From positions 1,178,001 to 1,242,000 of the forward strand of contig NZ_AP019841.1 of assembly GCF_007990445.1 (NCBI RefSeq): 64,000 nucleotides of DNA, read 5' to 3'. Under the pieces are notes generated by a model that had not been told where the DNA came from, did no database searches, and worked only from the letters and a program-made list of their open reading frames with translations. Below are positions 54,841 through 64,000 of the stretch, piece after piece. The stretch is from Leptotrichia wadei. Lineage in GTDB: Bacteria > Fusobacteriota > Fusobacteriia > Fusobacteriales > Leptotrichiaceae. A program made the translations under genes and the position numbers. Position 1 is the first letter of the stretch, and each line of letters opens with the position of its first letter.

Positions 54841-57120
54841 TCAAATATCATCAAAATCAAATTCTTCTAATCCTGCAATTATTTCTTTCTCATTTTCTCC
54901 CAGATCATCATTTATTACAGCACTTACATCATTTTTATTCAAGCCCCATGTTTCTGCGATATTTTCGGCAATATCGTGCTTTTCATTTGAAGTAAAGTCA
55001 GCAAAAGCTCTTCTTAAAAATAATAATGCTCTTTTAAATTCTTCCTCATCTAAGTTTGAAATATAGTTTTGGAGTTTTTCCCAAAGTCCAAGTCTTGCAA
55101 TTAAGGTATAATGATTTTTCATCGATAGACCTTCAAACCAAGTTGCCCCTAAATCTGCGGGAACTCCTTTTGATAATCTTTTTTCGACTTCTTTTCCAAG
55201 TACTTCATTATCAATTTTTCCAGCTTCCAGTAATATAGCCATTGCAAGTCCTGAAATTTTTGTATTTAAATCATCTCTTTTTGAAATTTCTAAAAGAAGT
55301 GAGTACCATCTTTCTCTATCTAAAAAATCATGATTTTCAACTACAGTATGCATTATTATTATACTTTTAGCTAGTTCTACTGCTGCATTATTGTCGCAAA
55401 AAGACTCGCTCGGCAATATTAAGCAAACTCTTAAAAAAAGTTGCTCAAGAATAGGAATCAGAACTTTTGTATCTAATTTTCTGATATCGCCATAACGAAG
55501 CATTAGTGATAAAGTTGACATTGTCTTGGCTATTTCATCAATAGGGACGTCACCTGTTATAAAATTTTGTAACGCTTGAAATGCTTTTTCTAGTGCTTTT
55601 GGCATTCCGCAATAAAAGGCATCTTTCACTATTTCTGCCATTTCTGACAGTGTTTTTGCACCTTCTATTCTTTGCATCAATTCAAAAGCTGTTGCAAATT
55701 CAATTGTATCTCCTTTTAAGATTGTTTCCACAATTTCAATTTCTGTTTCTGGTTTCCATTGTAAAATCCATTCTTCTGCCCAAGTTGTATTTTCTTGGCG
55801 ATTCCCAATAAGTTTTGCAAACGAAATATTCAAAACTCTCAATTTATGAAAAAAGAATGAACGCTCCAAGTCCATAAATGCTAATTTTTCTGATTGAACC
55901 CTTAATTTTTCCCTCAAATCTAATTTTATTTCTGTCGCTGTTAATGAACGATATTTTTCAAGTTTCAATTCCTTCAATAAATTGTAAAAATCTGACTGTA
56001 TTGACGTTTGAATAGCTTCCTTTGGAATACTTCCTATTTTTTTCCCAACTTCAACATTCGCCATTGCTAAAACTAGTTCTGAGTAGCTTCCGTGTGCCAT
56101 ACAAGTAATCGCTGCATCTTTTATATCCTTCAACGTCGGTATTTTCCCATCGTGCAAATTTGCCAATGAAGTTGCTAGATGGACTGCCTCTATAATTTGA
56201 GCTGACGATACCATATTTCCATTTTCCCTTTGATATTCTGCAATTTTACTTAAATACATATATGTCGCAAAAAGTGGGTCTTCTTTTTCTAAACCATTCC
56301 ACAAAAATTCATAATACCCTGGCGCCTTATTTCCAGCTCCATAATTTGAATAAGTCGACAATTTATAGTAAGAATAAGGCATTAACGTTTTTTTAGATTC
56401 TAATTTTGGTAATTTTTTGATTTCCTTTTCAGTCAAAATCAATTTGCCACTTTCTATTCCTTCAACATGAAAAGCCCCAACAACCATAGCAATTTCATCT
56501 ATTTTGTAGCCTTCTTTACACACATCAGAAACGACTTTACACATGTACGACTCTCTAATAATATTTTTCGCATCAGACACCGTATTTGATAAAGTCAACT
56601 CCCTCAAATGTTTCCCATAATCTTTCGCTCCACTACGATATGCCTTATAATCAGAAGCCTGTTCCACTACTCTTTCCCAAAAGACTTCATCATCTGAATC
56701 TTCCGAATATTCATTAATTTTTCTATAAATGTAGGCATTCAAATTTTCCTCTGGATTCTCATCTAAATTTTTCTTTACACTTTCTACACCTAAAAAAATT
56801 GAAGATGGCAAATCACAAAATCTACACTCTACTCCATTTTCCTTTGCCCATAAAATAGCTTGATATTCTGGAGAAAACTCTGCAAATGGATATACTATTG
56901 TCTGGATAGGCGCTTCTAAAGTGTAAGCCATTACAGCAATTGGCGGAACAATATTTTTTCCAGTAATTTCGCTAATAAGTTCATTAAAATCAGAAGGCCC
57001 TTCTATCAAAACGATTTTTGGCTGTATTTCATCTAAATAATTTTTCAAATAATGTGCTCCAGCTGGTGAAAAATGCCTAACTCCGAATATATTCGGTTTT
57101 CCTTCATTTTGTTTTTTCAT
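54841..57120 (-). CDS. DUF5682-like protein of the MoxR/SWIM cluster (YehM-like)
   Basis: 759 residues, close to the length of E. coli YehM. The N-terminal part has GVRHFSPAGAHYLKNYLDEI and IVLIEGPSDFNELI, then PPIAVMAYTL and, later, VVGAFHVEGIESG: His and acidic residues that could form a hydrolase-like metal or catalytic site. The C-terminal half is alpha-helical. The function is not established. It follows the MoxR gene by 14 bases and ends at a strong terminator, so it is the last gene of the main operon. Confidence 0.75.
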   Translation of the reverse strand: MKKQNEGKPNIFGVRHFSPAGAHYLKNYLDEIQPKIVLIEGPSDFNELISEITGKNIVPPIAVMAYTLEAPIQTIVYPFAEFSPEYQAILWAKENGVECRFCDLPSSIFLGVESVKKNLDENPEENLNAYIYRKINEYSEDSDDEVFWERVVEQASDYKAYRSGAKDYGKHLRELTLSNTVSDAKNIIRESYMCKVVSDVCKEGYKIDEIAMVVGAFHVEGIESGKLILTEKEIKKLPKLESKKTLMPYSYYKLSTYSNYGAGNKAPGYYEFLWNGLEKEDPLFATYMYLSKIAEYQRENGNMVSSAQIIEAVHLATSLANLHDGKIPTLKDIKDAAITCMAHGSYSELVLAMANVEVGKKIGSIPKEAIQTSIQSDFYNLLKELKLEKYRSLTATEIKLDLREKLRVQSEKLAFMDLERSFFFHKLRVLNISFAKLIGNRQENTTWAEEWILQWKPETEIEIVETILKGDTIEFATAFELMQRIEGAKTLSEMAEIVKDAFYCGMPKALEKAFQALQNFITGDVPIDEIAKTMSTLSLMLRYGDIRKLDTKVLIPILEQLFLRVCLILPSESFCDNNAAVELAKSIIIMHTVVENHDFLDRERWYSLLLEISKRDDLNTKISGLAMAILLEAGKIDNEVLGKEVEKRLSKGVPADLGATWFEGLSMKNHYTLIARLGLWEKLQNYISNLDEEEFKRALLFLRRAFADFTSNEKHDIAENIAETWGLNKNDVSAVINDDLGENEKEIIAGLEEFDFDDI

Positions 57121-57134
57121 TTATTCCACCGCCT

Positions 57135-58235
57135 TTATTTAGTAGCTTTGTTAAGTGCCTTACATTCTTTGTAAAGATCCAGCCATTCTGAACCTCGTTT
57201 TTTCATAATATTTTCCAAATATTCTTCCCAAATTTGCCCATCTTTACTATCTTCTTTTACTACAGCTCCCTGCAATCCTGCCGCCAAGTCATAATCTGAT
57301 ATCTCTCCATCCCCAAAACTTCCAGCCAACGCCATACTATTCGCTAAAAGTGAAATAGCTTCTGCAGTCGATAACACATTTGCAGTCGGCTTTATCTTTT
57401 GTCTTCCATCTAACGTAACACCTTGACGCAATTCTCTAAATACCGTACAAACTTTTTCAATAACTTCCTCTTCAGGCAATTTCGCATTTAAATCCAAATT
57501 TCCTGCAAGTTGCGTAACTCTACTTCTAACAATATCTATCTCTGCTTCAAGTGTATTCGGACTTGGTAACACCACAATATTAAAACGTCTCTTTAACGCT
57601 GCCGACATTTCATTAACTCCCTTATCACGAGTATTCGCAGTTGCAATAATAGAGAACCCTTTTTTAGCTGGAATTTCTACATTCAATTCAGGTACACTCA
57701 TTCTTTTTTCTGACAACAAAGAAATCAACGCATCTTGCACTTCTGACGCACAACGAGAAATTTCTTCTACTCTAGCAATCGCCCCATCTTCCATCGCTTT
57801 ATAAATCGGACTTGGTATCAATGCATCTTTTGTAGGCCCTTCTGCAATCAACATCGCATAATTCCAAGAGTATCTAATTTGCTCTTCAGTCGTTCCCGCT
57901 GTCCCTTGAATAACTCGTGTCGAATCTCCATTTATCGCCGCCGTCAAATGCTCCGACAACCAAGATTTCGCAGTTCCTGGCTCCCCAATCAACAACAATG
58001 CCCTATCCGTAACCAAAGTCGAAATTGCAATCTCAACCAATCTTTTATTTCCAATATATTTAGGCGTTATCACTTTTCTTCCAGCTTTACCTCCACAAAT
58101 ATACGTCAACACTGATTTAGGTGACATTTTCCATCCAGTAGGTATTGGATTTTTTTCCGCCTTAATTAACGCATCAATTTCATCTTGAAACATCTGTTCT
58201 GCTGTTAATCTTTGTAATTCTTCTTTTTTAGCCAT
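57135..58235 (-). CDS. MoxR-family AAA+ ATPase (YehL-like)
   Basis: 366 residues. Walker A is GEPGTAKS (84-91); the Walker B position reads IARVEEISRC, with Glu-Glu rather than Asp-Glu; sensor 1 is FSIIATANTRDKGVNEMSAA and the arginine finger lies in ALKRRFN. The DALISLLSEKRM helix is typical of MoxR proteins. These form hexamers that remodel partners together with VWA proteins. AAGGAGTTG overlaps the stop of the preceding gene, which ends 3 bases upstream. Confidence 0.9.
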   Translation of the reverse strand: MAKKEELQRLTAEQMFQDEIDALIKAEKNPIPTGWKMSPKSVLTYICGGKAGRKVITPKYIGNKRLVEIAISTLVTDRALLLIGEPGTAKSWLSEHLTAAINGDSTRVIQGTAGTTEEQIRYSWNYAMLIAEGPTKDALIPSPIYKAMEDGAIARVEEISRCASEVQDALISLLSEKRMSVPELNVEIPAKKGFSIIATANTRDKGVNEMSAALKRRFNIVVLPSPNTLEAEIDIVRSRVTQLAGNLDLNAKLPEEEVIEKVCTVFRELRQGVTLDGRQKIKPTANVLSTAEAISLLANSMALAGSFGDGEISDYDLAAGLQGAVVKEDSKDGQIWEEYLENIMKKRGSEWLDLYKECKALNKATK

Positions 58236-58238
58236 TTT

Positions 58239-60155
58239 TTACAACTCCTTCACTTTCATTCCATTATTTAACTCTTCTAGCCATTTTTCACATAAATTTA
58301 TAGACATTCTTTTTGTTTTTTTATCCATTTCAAATAATTCTTCAATTTGCTTTATTAATTCACTTTCAGATATAGGAACTTCATTTAAAATGTATCCTAT
58401 TGATCTTACTCTATTATGTAATTTAGGTGCATTTTTTTCTATATCTATCTTTCCTTTAAGAAAATCCTTATAATCTGTCCATCCCAATTTATTTAAGAAT
58501 ACTATATCATCATTGTAAGGAATACGAGAAAGAATAATATTATAGTAAAATGCTCCGTATTTTTCTTTCATTCCCTTTATATCTGGATTATATAAGCTCT
58601 TTAAATCTCTATGATATGAACTGTAATAATTCCAATTTCCATAGAAATCATCTTCAATATTAAAGATTATATTATACCATTTTTTATCAAAACCATTTAA
58701 CTTTATTTTCATAACACTATAATCATTTATATTTTGCCAATATAAAATATATTCTTTATTTTCTTCATCATAGTGAATATGGAAAATTACATTAAATAAT
58801 GTACTAAAATCCTCTTGAACTTTAGCTTCTTCCTTATTTTTAGAAAGTTTATTATTAGCAAAGAATGTATGGAATAATTTTTTTATTCCTTTTTCATCTT
58901 TTTCTGCTCCTGCAAATTTAGAAAAATTCTTATATGTAGTTTCAGGTTTATCTTTAATAAGTGAAATTAAAAATTCTTGTTCTAAGAACTCTCCTTCATA
59001 TATCTTAGACAGTTTCTTTATTAAATTCGTAATTTCTTTATTTATTTCGGTTACTATGTAATGGCTTAAAATTCTTTTTACAGCAGCTTTATTATAAGGA
59101 TACAGTTCTTTGTATAATGATAAAGTTTTTTCTGTTCTTTTATTTGAACTAACTGAACACAATTCTGCAACCTCTTCTTGAACTTTTCTTCTTTCTTCTT
59201 TTGTTTTTAATGTTTTATTTTTTAAATCTTCTGTATATTCTTTAATATAATTATTAATATAATCTGATACCCATTGCTGCTCTGTTCTCGCCATATATTC
59301 CATATTTTCAAACGGTTTTTTTCTAAAAAATTTATCCCACTCTTTTTTGACTCTCTCATCATCCATATACGCAAGACTTTCAAAAACTTTATTCTTCAAT
59401 TTCCCACGTTCTTTTTTCATTAAATCTAAAAGATAATCAACGTTATCCTGATCATATACCAAAGCTCCAATTGCAACTTCTTTCACTTCTTTTCCACCAT
59501 TTTCAACACAATATTTATAAAATTCATTTTCCTCACCTTTACAAATATCCTCGATAATTTCCAATCGAGCAATCATTTCCTTTTTACCTTGAGGATTAAA
59601 TCCTTCTTTCAATAGCGGAACTATCTCTTTCCCCTGTTTCTTTAACATTTTAATCATTAAATCTATAATTCCAGAATAACTATCATTAAGTCCGTTTATC
59701 ATAAATTTTTTCACTCTAAAATCATTCACTATTTCAGGATTATCCCATCGCAATGTCGAATCAATAACTCTGAAACGACCACCACCAGTTCCTTTAAATG
59801 CAGCAATTAATTCACTCAACTCACTGTAATGAAGTTCTTGATAAAAATTTTCTTTTCCAGCAGTCGTTTCTATTTTTTGCAAATTATCACCAGTATAAGT
59901 TGTCGCTTGGGTACAAAGCACCGCATCAAGCAAAGCCAACAAATCTAAAAATAAATCACATTTATCTTCCTCATCGCCTTCAATCAATTTTTGCCCCATT
60001 TCATAAATTTGTTTAAATACTTTGGCAACCGAAGCATACCCCTTCATTTGATCAACAGCTCTTTGTAAACGAAAATCATCTTTCACCAAATTTATCCCAA
60101 CAATTGAAACATTTTCAAGCCTATTCTTCAATTCATATAACGGTTCTAAATTCAT
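58239..60155 (-). CDS. Helical-repeat protein of the MoxR/SWIM cluster, unknown function
   Basis: 638 residues, cytosolic. HEAT-like helix pairs are visible at about 180-290 (MIARLEIIEDICKGEENEFY; EVKEVAIGALVYDQDNVDYL; KLKNKVFESLAYMDDERVKK), then a Lys/Glu-rich coiled coil (about 290-345) and a C-terminal region rich in Tyr/Trp (YNIIFNIEDDFYGNWNYYSS). I recognise no named domain; it may stand in for the repeat protein (DUF5691-like or MolR/YehI-like) found in similar clusters. GGAAGGAG precedes the ATG. Confidence 0.6.
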   Translation of the reverse strand: MNLEPLYELKNRLENVSIVGINLVKDDFRLQRAVDQMKGYASVAKVFKQIYEMGQKLIEGDEEDKCDLFLDLLALLDAVLCTQATTYTGDNLQKIETTAGKENFYQELHYSELSELIAAFKGTGGGRFRVIDSTLRWDNPEIVNDFRVKKFMINGLNDSYSGIIDLMIKMLKKQGKEIVPLLKEGFNPQGKKEMIARLEIIEDICKGEENEFYKYCVENGGKEVKEVAIGALVYDQDNVDYLLDLMKKERGKLKNKVFESLAYMDDERVKKEWDKFFRKKPFENMEYMARTEQQWVSDYINNYIKEYTEDLKNKTLKTKEERRKVQEEVAELCSVSSNKRTEKTLSLYKELYPYNKAAVKRILSHYIVTEINKEITNLIKKLSKIYEGEFLEQEFLISLIKDKPETTYKNFSKFAGAEKDEKGIKKLFHTFFANNKLSKNKEEAKVQEDFSTLFNVIFHIHYDEENKEYILYWQNINDYSVMKIKLNGFDKKWYNIIFNIEDDFYGNWNYYSSYHRDLKSLYNPDIKGMKEKYGAFYYNIILSRIPYNDDIVFLNKLGWTDYKDFLKGKIDIEKNAPKLHNRVRSIGYILNEVPISESELIKQIEELFEMDKKTKRMSINLCEKWLEELNNGMKVKEL

Positions 60156-60179
60156 TTTTTCTCCTTCCTAAACTTCATT

Positions 60180-61619
60180 CTAAAATCCAAAACGAATAAT
60201 TTTATCATCAGTTATGATACTTTGTGCTTGGGCATAAATATTTCTACCTTCATAAAATAATTTTACAAACATCACTTGATTTTCCAAACATTCATTTGGC
60301 AAAAGTTCATAGAAATTTTCTGAAAATTCCTTATTTTTCTTATCTCTAAGCTCTATCATCTTTTGATTTTTATCAATTAAAATATATTTTTTCTTACCTT
60401 CTTCTTCAACAAACATAATTTTTTCAAATTCTAGTAATAAAGCCACTTCATTATTTGTCAAAATATTTTTTAATTCATTTTTAGCAATTTTTACAGCATG
60501 ATCTATATTTTGAGCATGTTTTTTTATCTCTTTGTAACAAGAACTTTCAATTTTATCAAAACTAGCAGCATCCCATCTTATTCTCTTATTAACTCCACCT
60601 GGATAAAAAGTTAATGTAGGCACCGTCAATAATGAAAAATTAGAATTTTCCTGCTTAATATATTTCATCGCCGAACGAGGTCTATAATTGGCAGTATATG
60701 ACACTTCCCCACTCTCTAAATCAATCCAGTATCCACAATCTGTAAAAATCTTACTAGCCTCATCATAATTCACTTCAAATGAAAGCTGCACCAATCTCGC
60801 ATTTTCCTTTTTTAACCCCAAATCATTCAACTGAGTTAACTTCCACACGCCTCCTAAATCCTCATACAACGTATTATCCGTCAATTCTGGATCATTTTTT
60901 TCAAGTTGCTCATTCAAAAACTCTCTACCTTTTTTCTCAATCGCCCTTAACTTTTTCAAACATTCTAAAGCTGTCTGATAATGTCCCTTATCTTGATCCT
61001 CTTTATACGCCTGAATTTCCAAAAGTAATCTTTGAAACAAAACTTGTGGTCCCGGCAAATAATAATCTCCCAATTGCTTTACAATATCTCTATACTCTGT
61101 AATCGAAATGCTTCCCATTGCAGAAAGTCCAACTTTCAATAATTGCGAACTTATTTTCTTTATCAAATCTAGCCCTTCAAATTGCTTTTTAATTTTCTTT
61201 GTTCTAGCTGCTTTAGATGTCTTTGAAGGAGATTTCTTTTTAGTTTCCTTTTCCTCGTTTGCCTTTTTAGCCTTCGATTTTTCCTTTTTTTCTCTCTTTG
61301 CTAAAATATCTTCTGGTATTTCACACTCCTCAAATTTTTCTTCTTTCAATATCTCAAATAACAAAGCTAATCCATGCTTACAAGGAAATTGTCTGCTTGG
61401 ACAAGTACATCGTGTAACAGGATTTTCCTCATCAATAAAATCTACTGAAACCGTATAATTCGATTTTCCACTTCCTTTACATTCACCCATATACAAAGTA
61501 TCATCAGCAGAACGCCATAATCTCAAAAATGCCCCTTTATCGCAAAGTTTTTTTGCATTTGAAATTGCCGAAGCATTCGGAGCCATAGCAATAATCCTGC
61601 TCTCTTCTAATTTCTTCAC
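60180..61619 (-). CDS. SWIM zinc-finger protein (YehQ-like)
   Basis: 479 residues from a GTG start after AAAGGAGGTT. The SWIM motif is complete, CTCPSRQFPCKHG (Cys71, Cys73, Cys80, His82). A basic low-complexity linker (about 110-145, Lys/Ser-rich) follows, then a helical region and an alpha/beta C-terminal half. SWIM domains bind nucleic acid or protein. It is the first gene of the SWIM, repeat protein, MoxR, DUF5682 operon. A direct role is unknown; the E. coli yehQ context is the closest guide. Confidence 0.8.
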   Translation of the reverse strand: MKKLEESRIIAMAPNASAISNAKKLCDKGAFLRLWRSADDTLYMGECKGSGKSNYTVSVDFIDEENPVTRCTCPSRQFPCKHGLALLFEILKEEKFEECEIPEDILAKREKKEKSKAKKANEEKETKKKSPSKTSKAARTKKIKKQFEGLDLIKKISSQLLKVGLSAMGSISITEYRDIVKQLGDYYLPGPQVLFQRLLLEIQAYKEDQDKGHYQTALECLKKLRAIEKKGREFLNEQLEKNDPELTDNTLYEDLGGVWKLTQLNDLGLKKENARLVQLSFEVNYDEASKIFTDCGYWIDLESGEVSYTANYRPRSAMKYIKQENSNFSLLTVPTLTFYPGGVNKRIRWDAASFDKIESSCYKEIKKHAQNIDHAVKIAKNELKNILTNNEVALLLEFEKIMFVEEEGKKKYILIDKNQKMIELRDKKNKEFSENFYELLPNECLENQVMFVKLFYEGRNIYAQAQSIITDDKIIRFGF

Positions 61620-61805
61620 AATATAAACCTCCTTTATTTTTGTTAAAAATTTACTCGATTTTTTATTCAGATTTTTAATTCGTTTAGGTTTATTATATCA
61701 TAATTTTTTTATAAACTAAACTCTATTTAAAATTATATTTTATAATATTCTCTGTTTAAAAAGCAAATATTTATTTTCATTAAGAACTTGAATATATTTT
61801 TGCTA

Positions 61806-61838
61806 AATAAAAAATCGTTGCTTTTTATCACAACGATT
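61806..61838 (-). terminator. Terminator of the ychF/YwqK-like unit
   Basis: AATCGTTG (61813-61820) and CAACGATT (61831-61838) pair perfectly; the minus strand continues TTTTATTT. Confidence 0.7.
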
Positions 61839-61855
61839 ATTTTAAATGTTTTATT

Positions 61856-62605
61856 TTAATAATTATATTCCTGAATTATTTTTCCATCTTCTCCATACTC
61901 TTTTTGCAAAAATATTTTTCCATTTTCTAAATGACTTTCCATTTCCAATTTTCCAGTCTTAGAATTATATCTCCAGATAATTCCCGTTTTATTAGCCAAA
62001 CTTTCTTTTTTTACAATTTCTCCTGTATTTATATCATATATTTCATAATATTCCACATAATCTTTAAAATCATCTGGATTACTAAATGGATGAAAATTAT
62101 TTTTCTTTCTCAAAGTAGATTTTCTATAAAGTTTTCCATTATCATAATATTCTTCCATTTCTCCAACTGGTTTACCGCTTTTATAATTTAATTTTAAAGA
62201 ATTTTCATTACCAAATCCAAAAGATTTATCAACATACATTTCCCCAACAGGTCCACTTTGATTATATTGTACAGAAAATTCTAATTTGCCAGTTTTTGAA
62301 TCTCTTGCTTCAAATTTTACCATTCTTCCATTTTTTATTTCAAAAGTTAGTGTTCCAGAAATATCCAAATCATCAACATAAAGATATCTCAATATAAATA
62401 CTCTAAATGAAACATTCGTGTTTTCACATTTGTAAATACCATTTTTAAAAGGAATATTTGTTTTTCCAGTATATGGATTAAATTTTTTCTTACTATCTCC
62501 ACCTTTAAAATATTTACAAACTTCTAAAGTCTGGTTATCTGTATTACCAAATATAACTATTGAACTAAATAAAAGAAGAAAAAGAAAAATTATTTTTTTC
62601 TTAAA
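61856..62605 (-). CDS. Exported YwqK-type repeat protein, coupled to ychF
   Basis: 249 residues from the ATG at 62605, which overlaps the ychF stop (5 bases). Signal peptide [20 protein letters not shown], then a divergent region and YwqK/MORN_2-like repeats: [40 protein letters not shown] and [15 protein letters not shown]. It is the second such exported repeat protein in the window (compare 16904-17806). No ribosome site is clear beyond the coupled position. Function unknown. Confidence 0.6.
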   Translation of the reverse strand, partial: FKKKIIFLFLLLFSSIVIFGNTDNQTLEVCKYFKGGDSKKKFNPYTGKTNIPFKNGIYKCENTNVSFRVFILRYLYVDDLDISGTLTFEIKNGRMVKFEARDSKTGKLEFSVQYNQSGPVGEMYVDKSFGFGNENSLKLNYKSGKPVGEMEEYYDNGKLYRKSTLRKKNNFHPFSNPDDFKDYVEYYEIYDINTGEIVKKESLANKTGIIWRYNSKTGKLEMESHLENGKIFLQKEYGEDGKIIQEYNY

Positions 62606-63704
62606 CATTAAATCTAAAGAACATAACATCCCCATCTTGCACAATATACTCTTTCCCTTCAAGCCTCATTGCACCTTTCTCTTTAGATCCATTCCATCCA
62701 TTTAGCTCAATAAATTTATCAAACGAAACAACTTCTGCCCGAATAAATCCTTTTTCAATATCCGTATGAATTTCACTAGCTGATTTTTGTGCATTTGTTC
62801 CTTGCTTAATTGTCCAAGCTCTGACTTCCTTCACTCCAGCCGTAAAATATGTAATTAATCCCAATAATTTAAATCCAGCACGAATTAATCTATTTAAACT
62901 TGGCTCTTTAATTCCAAGTTCATCAATGAACATTTGTCTTTCTTCTTCATCTTCAATTTCAATTAATTCAGCCTCCACTTTTGCTGAAAAAGTCACAACT
63001 TCGCTGTCATACTGTTTTGCAAATTCCCTAACTTTTTTTACATAGTCATTCTCAGTCCCGCTTGTCAAGTCATCTTCAGAAATATTTGCCGCAAACATCA
63101 TTGGTTTTACTGTCAAAAATTGATAAACTTTTATTAATTCTTCTTCTCTTTGAGTAAATTCTAAAGTTTTTAACAATTTAAATTCTTCCAAATGTGCCTT
63201 ACATCTTTCAAGAACTGCAAGTAATTCCTTTCCTTCAGCGTTTCCGCCACGAGCCAGTTTCTGGTTTTTCTGAATTGCTCTTTCAACAGTTTCCAAATCA
63301 GCAAAAATAAGTTCCGTATTGATTGTTTCAATATCTCTAATTGGATCAACGCTTCCTTCCACATGAATAATGTTGTCATCGTCAAAACATCTCACAACTT
63401 GGCAAATCGCAGCCGTGTTTCTAATATTTGACAAAAACTGATTACCAAGCCCTTCCCCTTTAGAAGCACCTTTTACAAGCCCTGCAATATCCACAAATTC
63501 AACTGTCGCTCCAACTGTTCTCTCTGGATTAATAATTTTTTCCAATTCTTTTAGTCGTGGATCTGGTACACTCACAAGACCCACATTTGGCTCAATTGTC
63601 GCAAACGGATAATTTGCTGCTTCTGCATTTTGTGTCTTTGTTATTGCATTAAATAATGTTGATTTTCCTACATTTGGTAATCCTACAATTCCTATTCCTA
63701 TCAT
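62601..63704 (-). CDS. ychF: Redox-regulated/ribosome-binding ATPase YchF
   Basis: 367 residues of the Obg-like family. [20 protein letters not shown] (P-loop), [20 protein letters not shown] (switch I), [20 protein letters not shown] (switch II), then a coiled coil and a TGS-like C-terminal domain ([19 protein letters not shown] to [20 protein letters not shown]). YchF proteins prefer ATP and bind ribosomes. GAGGAAAC precedes the ATG. Its 3' end overlaps the exported repeat gene. Confidence 0.95.
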   Translation of the reverse strand: MIGIGIVGLPNVGKSTLFNAITKTQNAEAANYPFATIEPNVGLVSVPDPRLKELEKIINPERTVGATVEFVDIAGLVKGASKGEGLGNQFLSNIRNTAAICQVVRCFDDDNIIHVEGSVDPIRDIETINTELIFADLETVERAIQKNQKLARGGNAEGKELLAVLERCKAHLEEFKLLKTLEFTQREEELIKVYQFLTVKPMMFAANISEDDLTSGTENDYVKKVREFAKQYDSEVVTFSAKVEAELIEIEDEEERQMFIDELGIKEPSLNRLIRAGFKLLGLITYFTAGVKEVRAWTIKQGTNAQKSASEIHTDIEKGFIRAEVVSFDKFIELNGWNGSKEKGAMRLEGKEYIVQDGDVMFFRFNV

Positions 63705-63729
63705 TCTTTTTTGTTTCCTCTCTTCTTTT

Positions 63730-64000
63730 TTATAATTTTTCTAAAATTTTTATCAATTTCCACTTTTCCTTGTCTGTTGCCTTAAACAAATAGGAAATAT
63801 CATAAATCGGCACAATCTTAATTTCTCCGTAAAAATCAAATACTTTTCCAACTAAATCCTTTATATCCTCTTTTTCATCATTTTCCAAAAGCGATCTAGT
63901 CGCTCTTTCTCCAACTGTTACAATATATTTGGGATTTATCAAGGCAATTTGCGTTATCAAAAACTCATTGCATTGCGAAATGCTTTCCTGCTCGATTAAA
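63730..64000 (-). CDS. Uracil-DNA glycosylase superfamily protein, C-terminal part (5' end off window)
   Basis: The frame is open to the right edge, giving 89 residues before the stop: [20 protein letters not shown] then [20 protein letters not shown]. This matches family-4 UDGs, where the segment after CRPPxNR reads C..FL..QI.LINPK.I...G. The next family motif, normally HPAYLL or similar, here reads YDISYLF, so the catalytic histidine position is occupied by Asp. It may be a specialised or inactive member. It lies 25 bases upstream of ychF. Confidence 0.65.
   Translation of the reverse strand, partial: LIEQESISQCNEFLITQIALINPKYIVTVGERATRSLLENDEKEDIKDLVGKVFDFYGEIKIVPIYDISYLFKATDKEKWKLIKILEKL

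Noticed and set aside
1-64000. CRISPR arrays, rRNA or tRNA genes, prophage modules
   Set aside because: No regularly spaced repeats, no cloverleaf or rRNA-like stretches and no phage structural genes were seen on either strand.

Overview
The window is AT-rich DNA from a Gram-negative anaerobe, most likely a Leptotrichia-type member of the Fusobacteriota. The basis is the very AT-rich composition, a YadA-type trimeric autotransporter, an outer-membrane-type lipoprotein protease, an anaerobic sulfite reductase operon and the overall gene style. The genus is an inference from sequence character; no database search was run. Almost every gene lies on the minus strand; the main plus-strand genes are a YwqK-like repeat protein (16904-17806), a small FMN-binding-like exported protein (19283-19651), mscL (47659-48054) and a DUF5362-like gene (48171-48680).

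Layout, left to right: a half-transporter of an ABC exporter running off the left edge (1-1732); an esterase/ATP-grasp pair (1968-3926); an IS256-like MITE and a decayed small gene (4326-4547); a four-gene cassette of a PP2A-like phosphatase plus three membrane-associated proteins (4674-8397), the phosphatase being split by a -1 frameshift at an A7 tract; queH, an aminotransferase and a peptidoglycan amidase (8505-11731); a TPR protein with a six-helix membrane protein (11815-14469); two paralogous membrane proteins (14879-16720); the repeat protein and an IS605-type element encoding TnpB (16904-19189); NADH oxidase; a patch of small orphan, possibly immunity-type genes with an in-frame stop (21830-24401); the asrABC plus FNT channel sulfite/sulfide operon (24432-28223); dusA and an M48 lipoprotein; five folate biosynthesis genes (30657-35615) in two transcription units.

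The second half starts with a giant trimeric autotransporter adhesin split into three ORFs by a frameshift and an in-frame stop (36134-43869). It continues with galU followed by a solo IS605 right end, a bPH/SHOCT protein, mscL, a divergent FtsZ paralogue with a second, nonsense-mutated TnpB element inserted directly upstream, tcdA, and a MoxR/VWA/SWIM/DUF5682 cluster (53383-61619) that matches the E. coli yehLMPQ gene set. The window closes with a second YwqK-like gene coupled to ychF and the 3' part of a uracil-DNA-glycosylase-like gene running off the right edge.

The best candidates for an under-described system are the phosphatase/glycine-zipper/DUF697 cassette (4674-8397) and the MoxR-VWA cluster. 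The three related IS605 right ends (one with an intact tnpB, one with a dead tnpB, one alone) form a small natural series of omega-RNA decay. No CRISPR array, rRNA or tRNA gene was seen.
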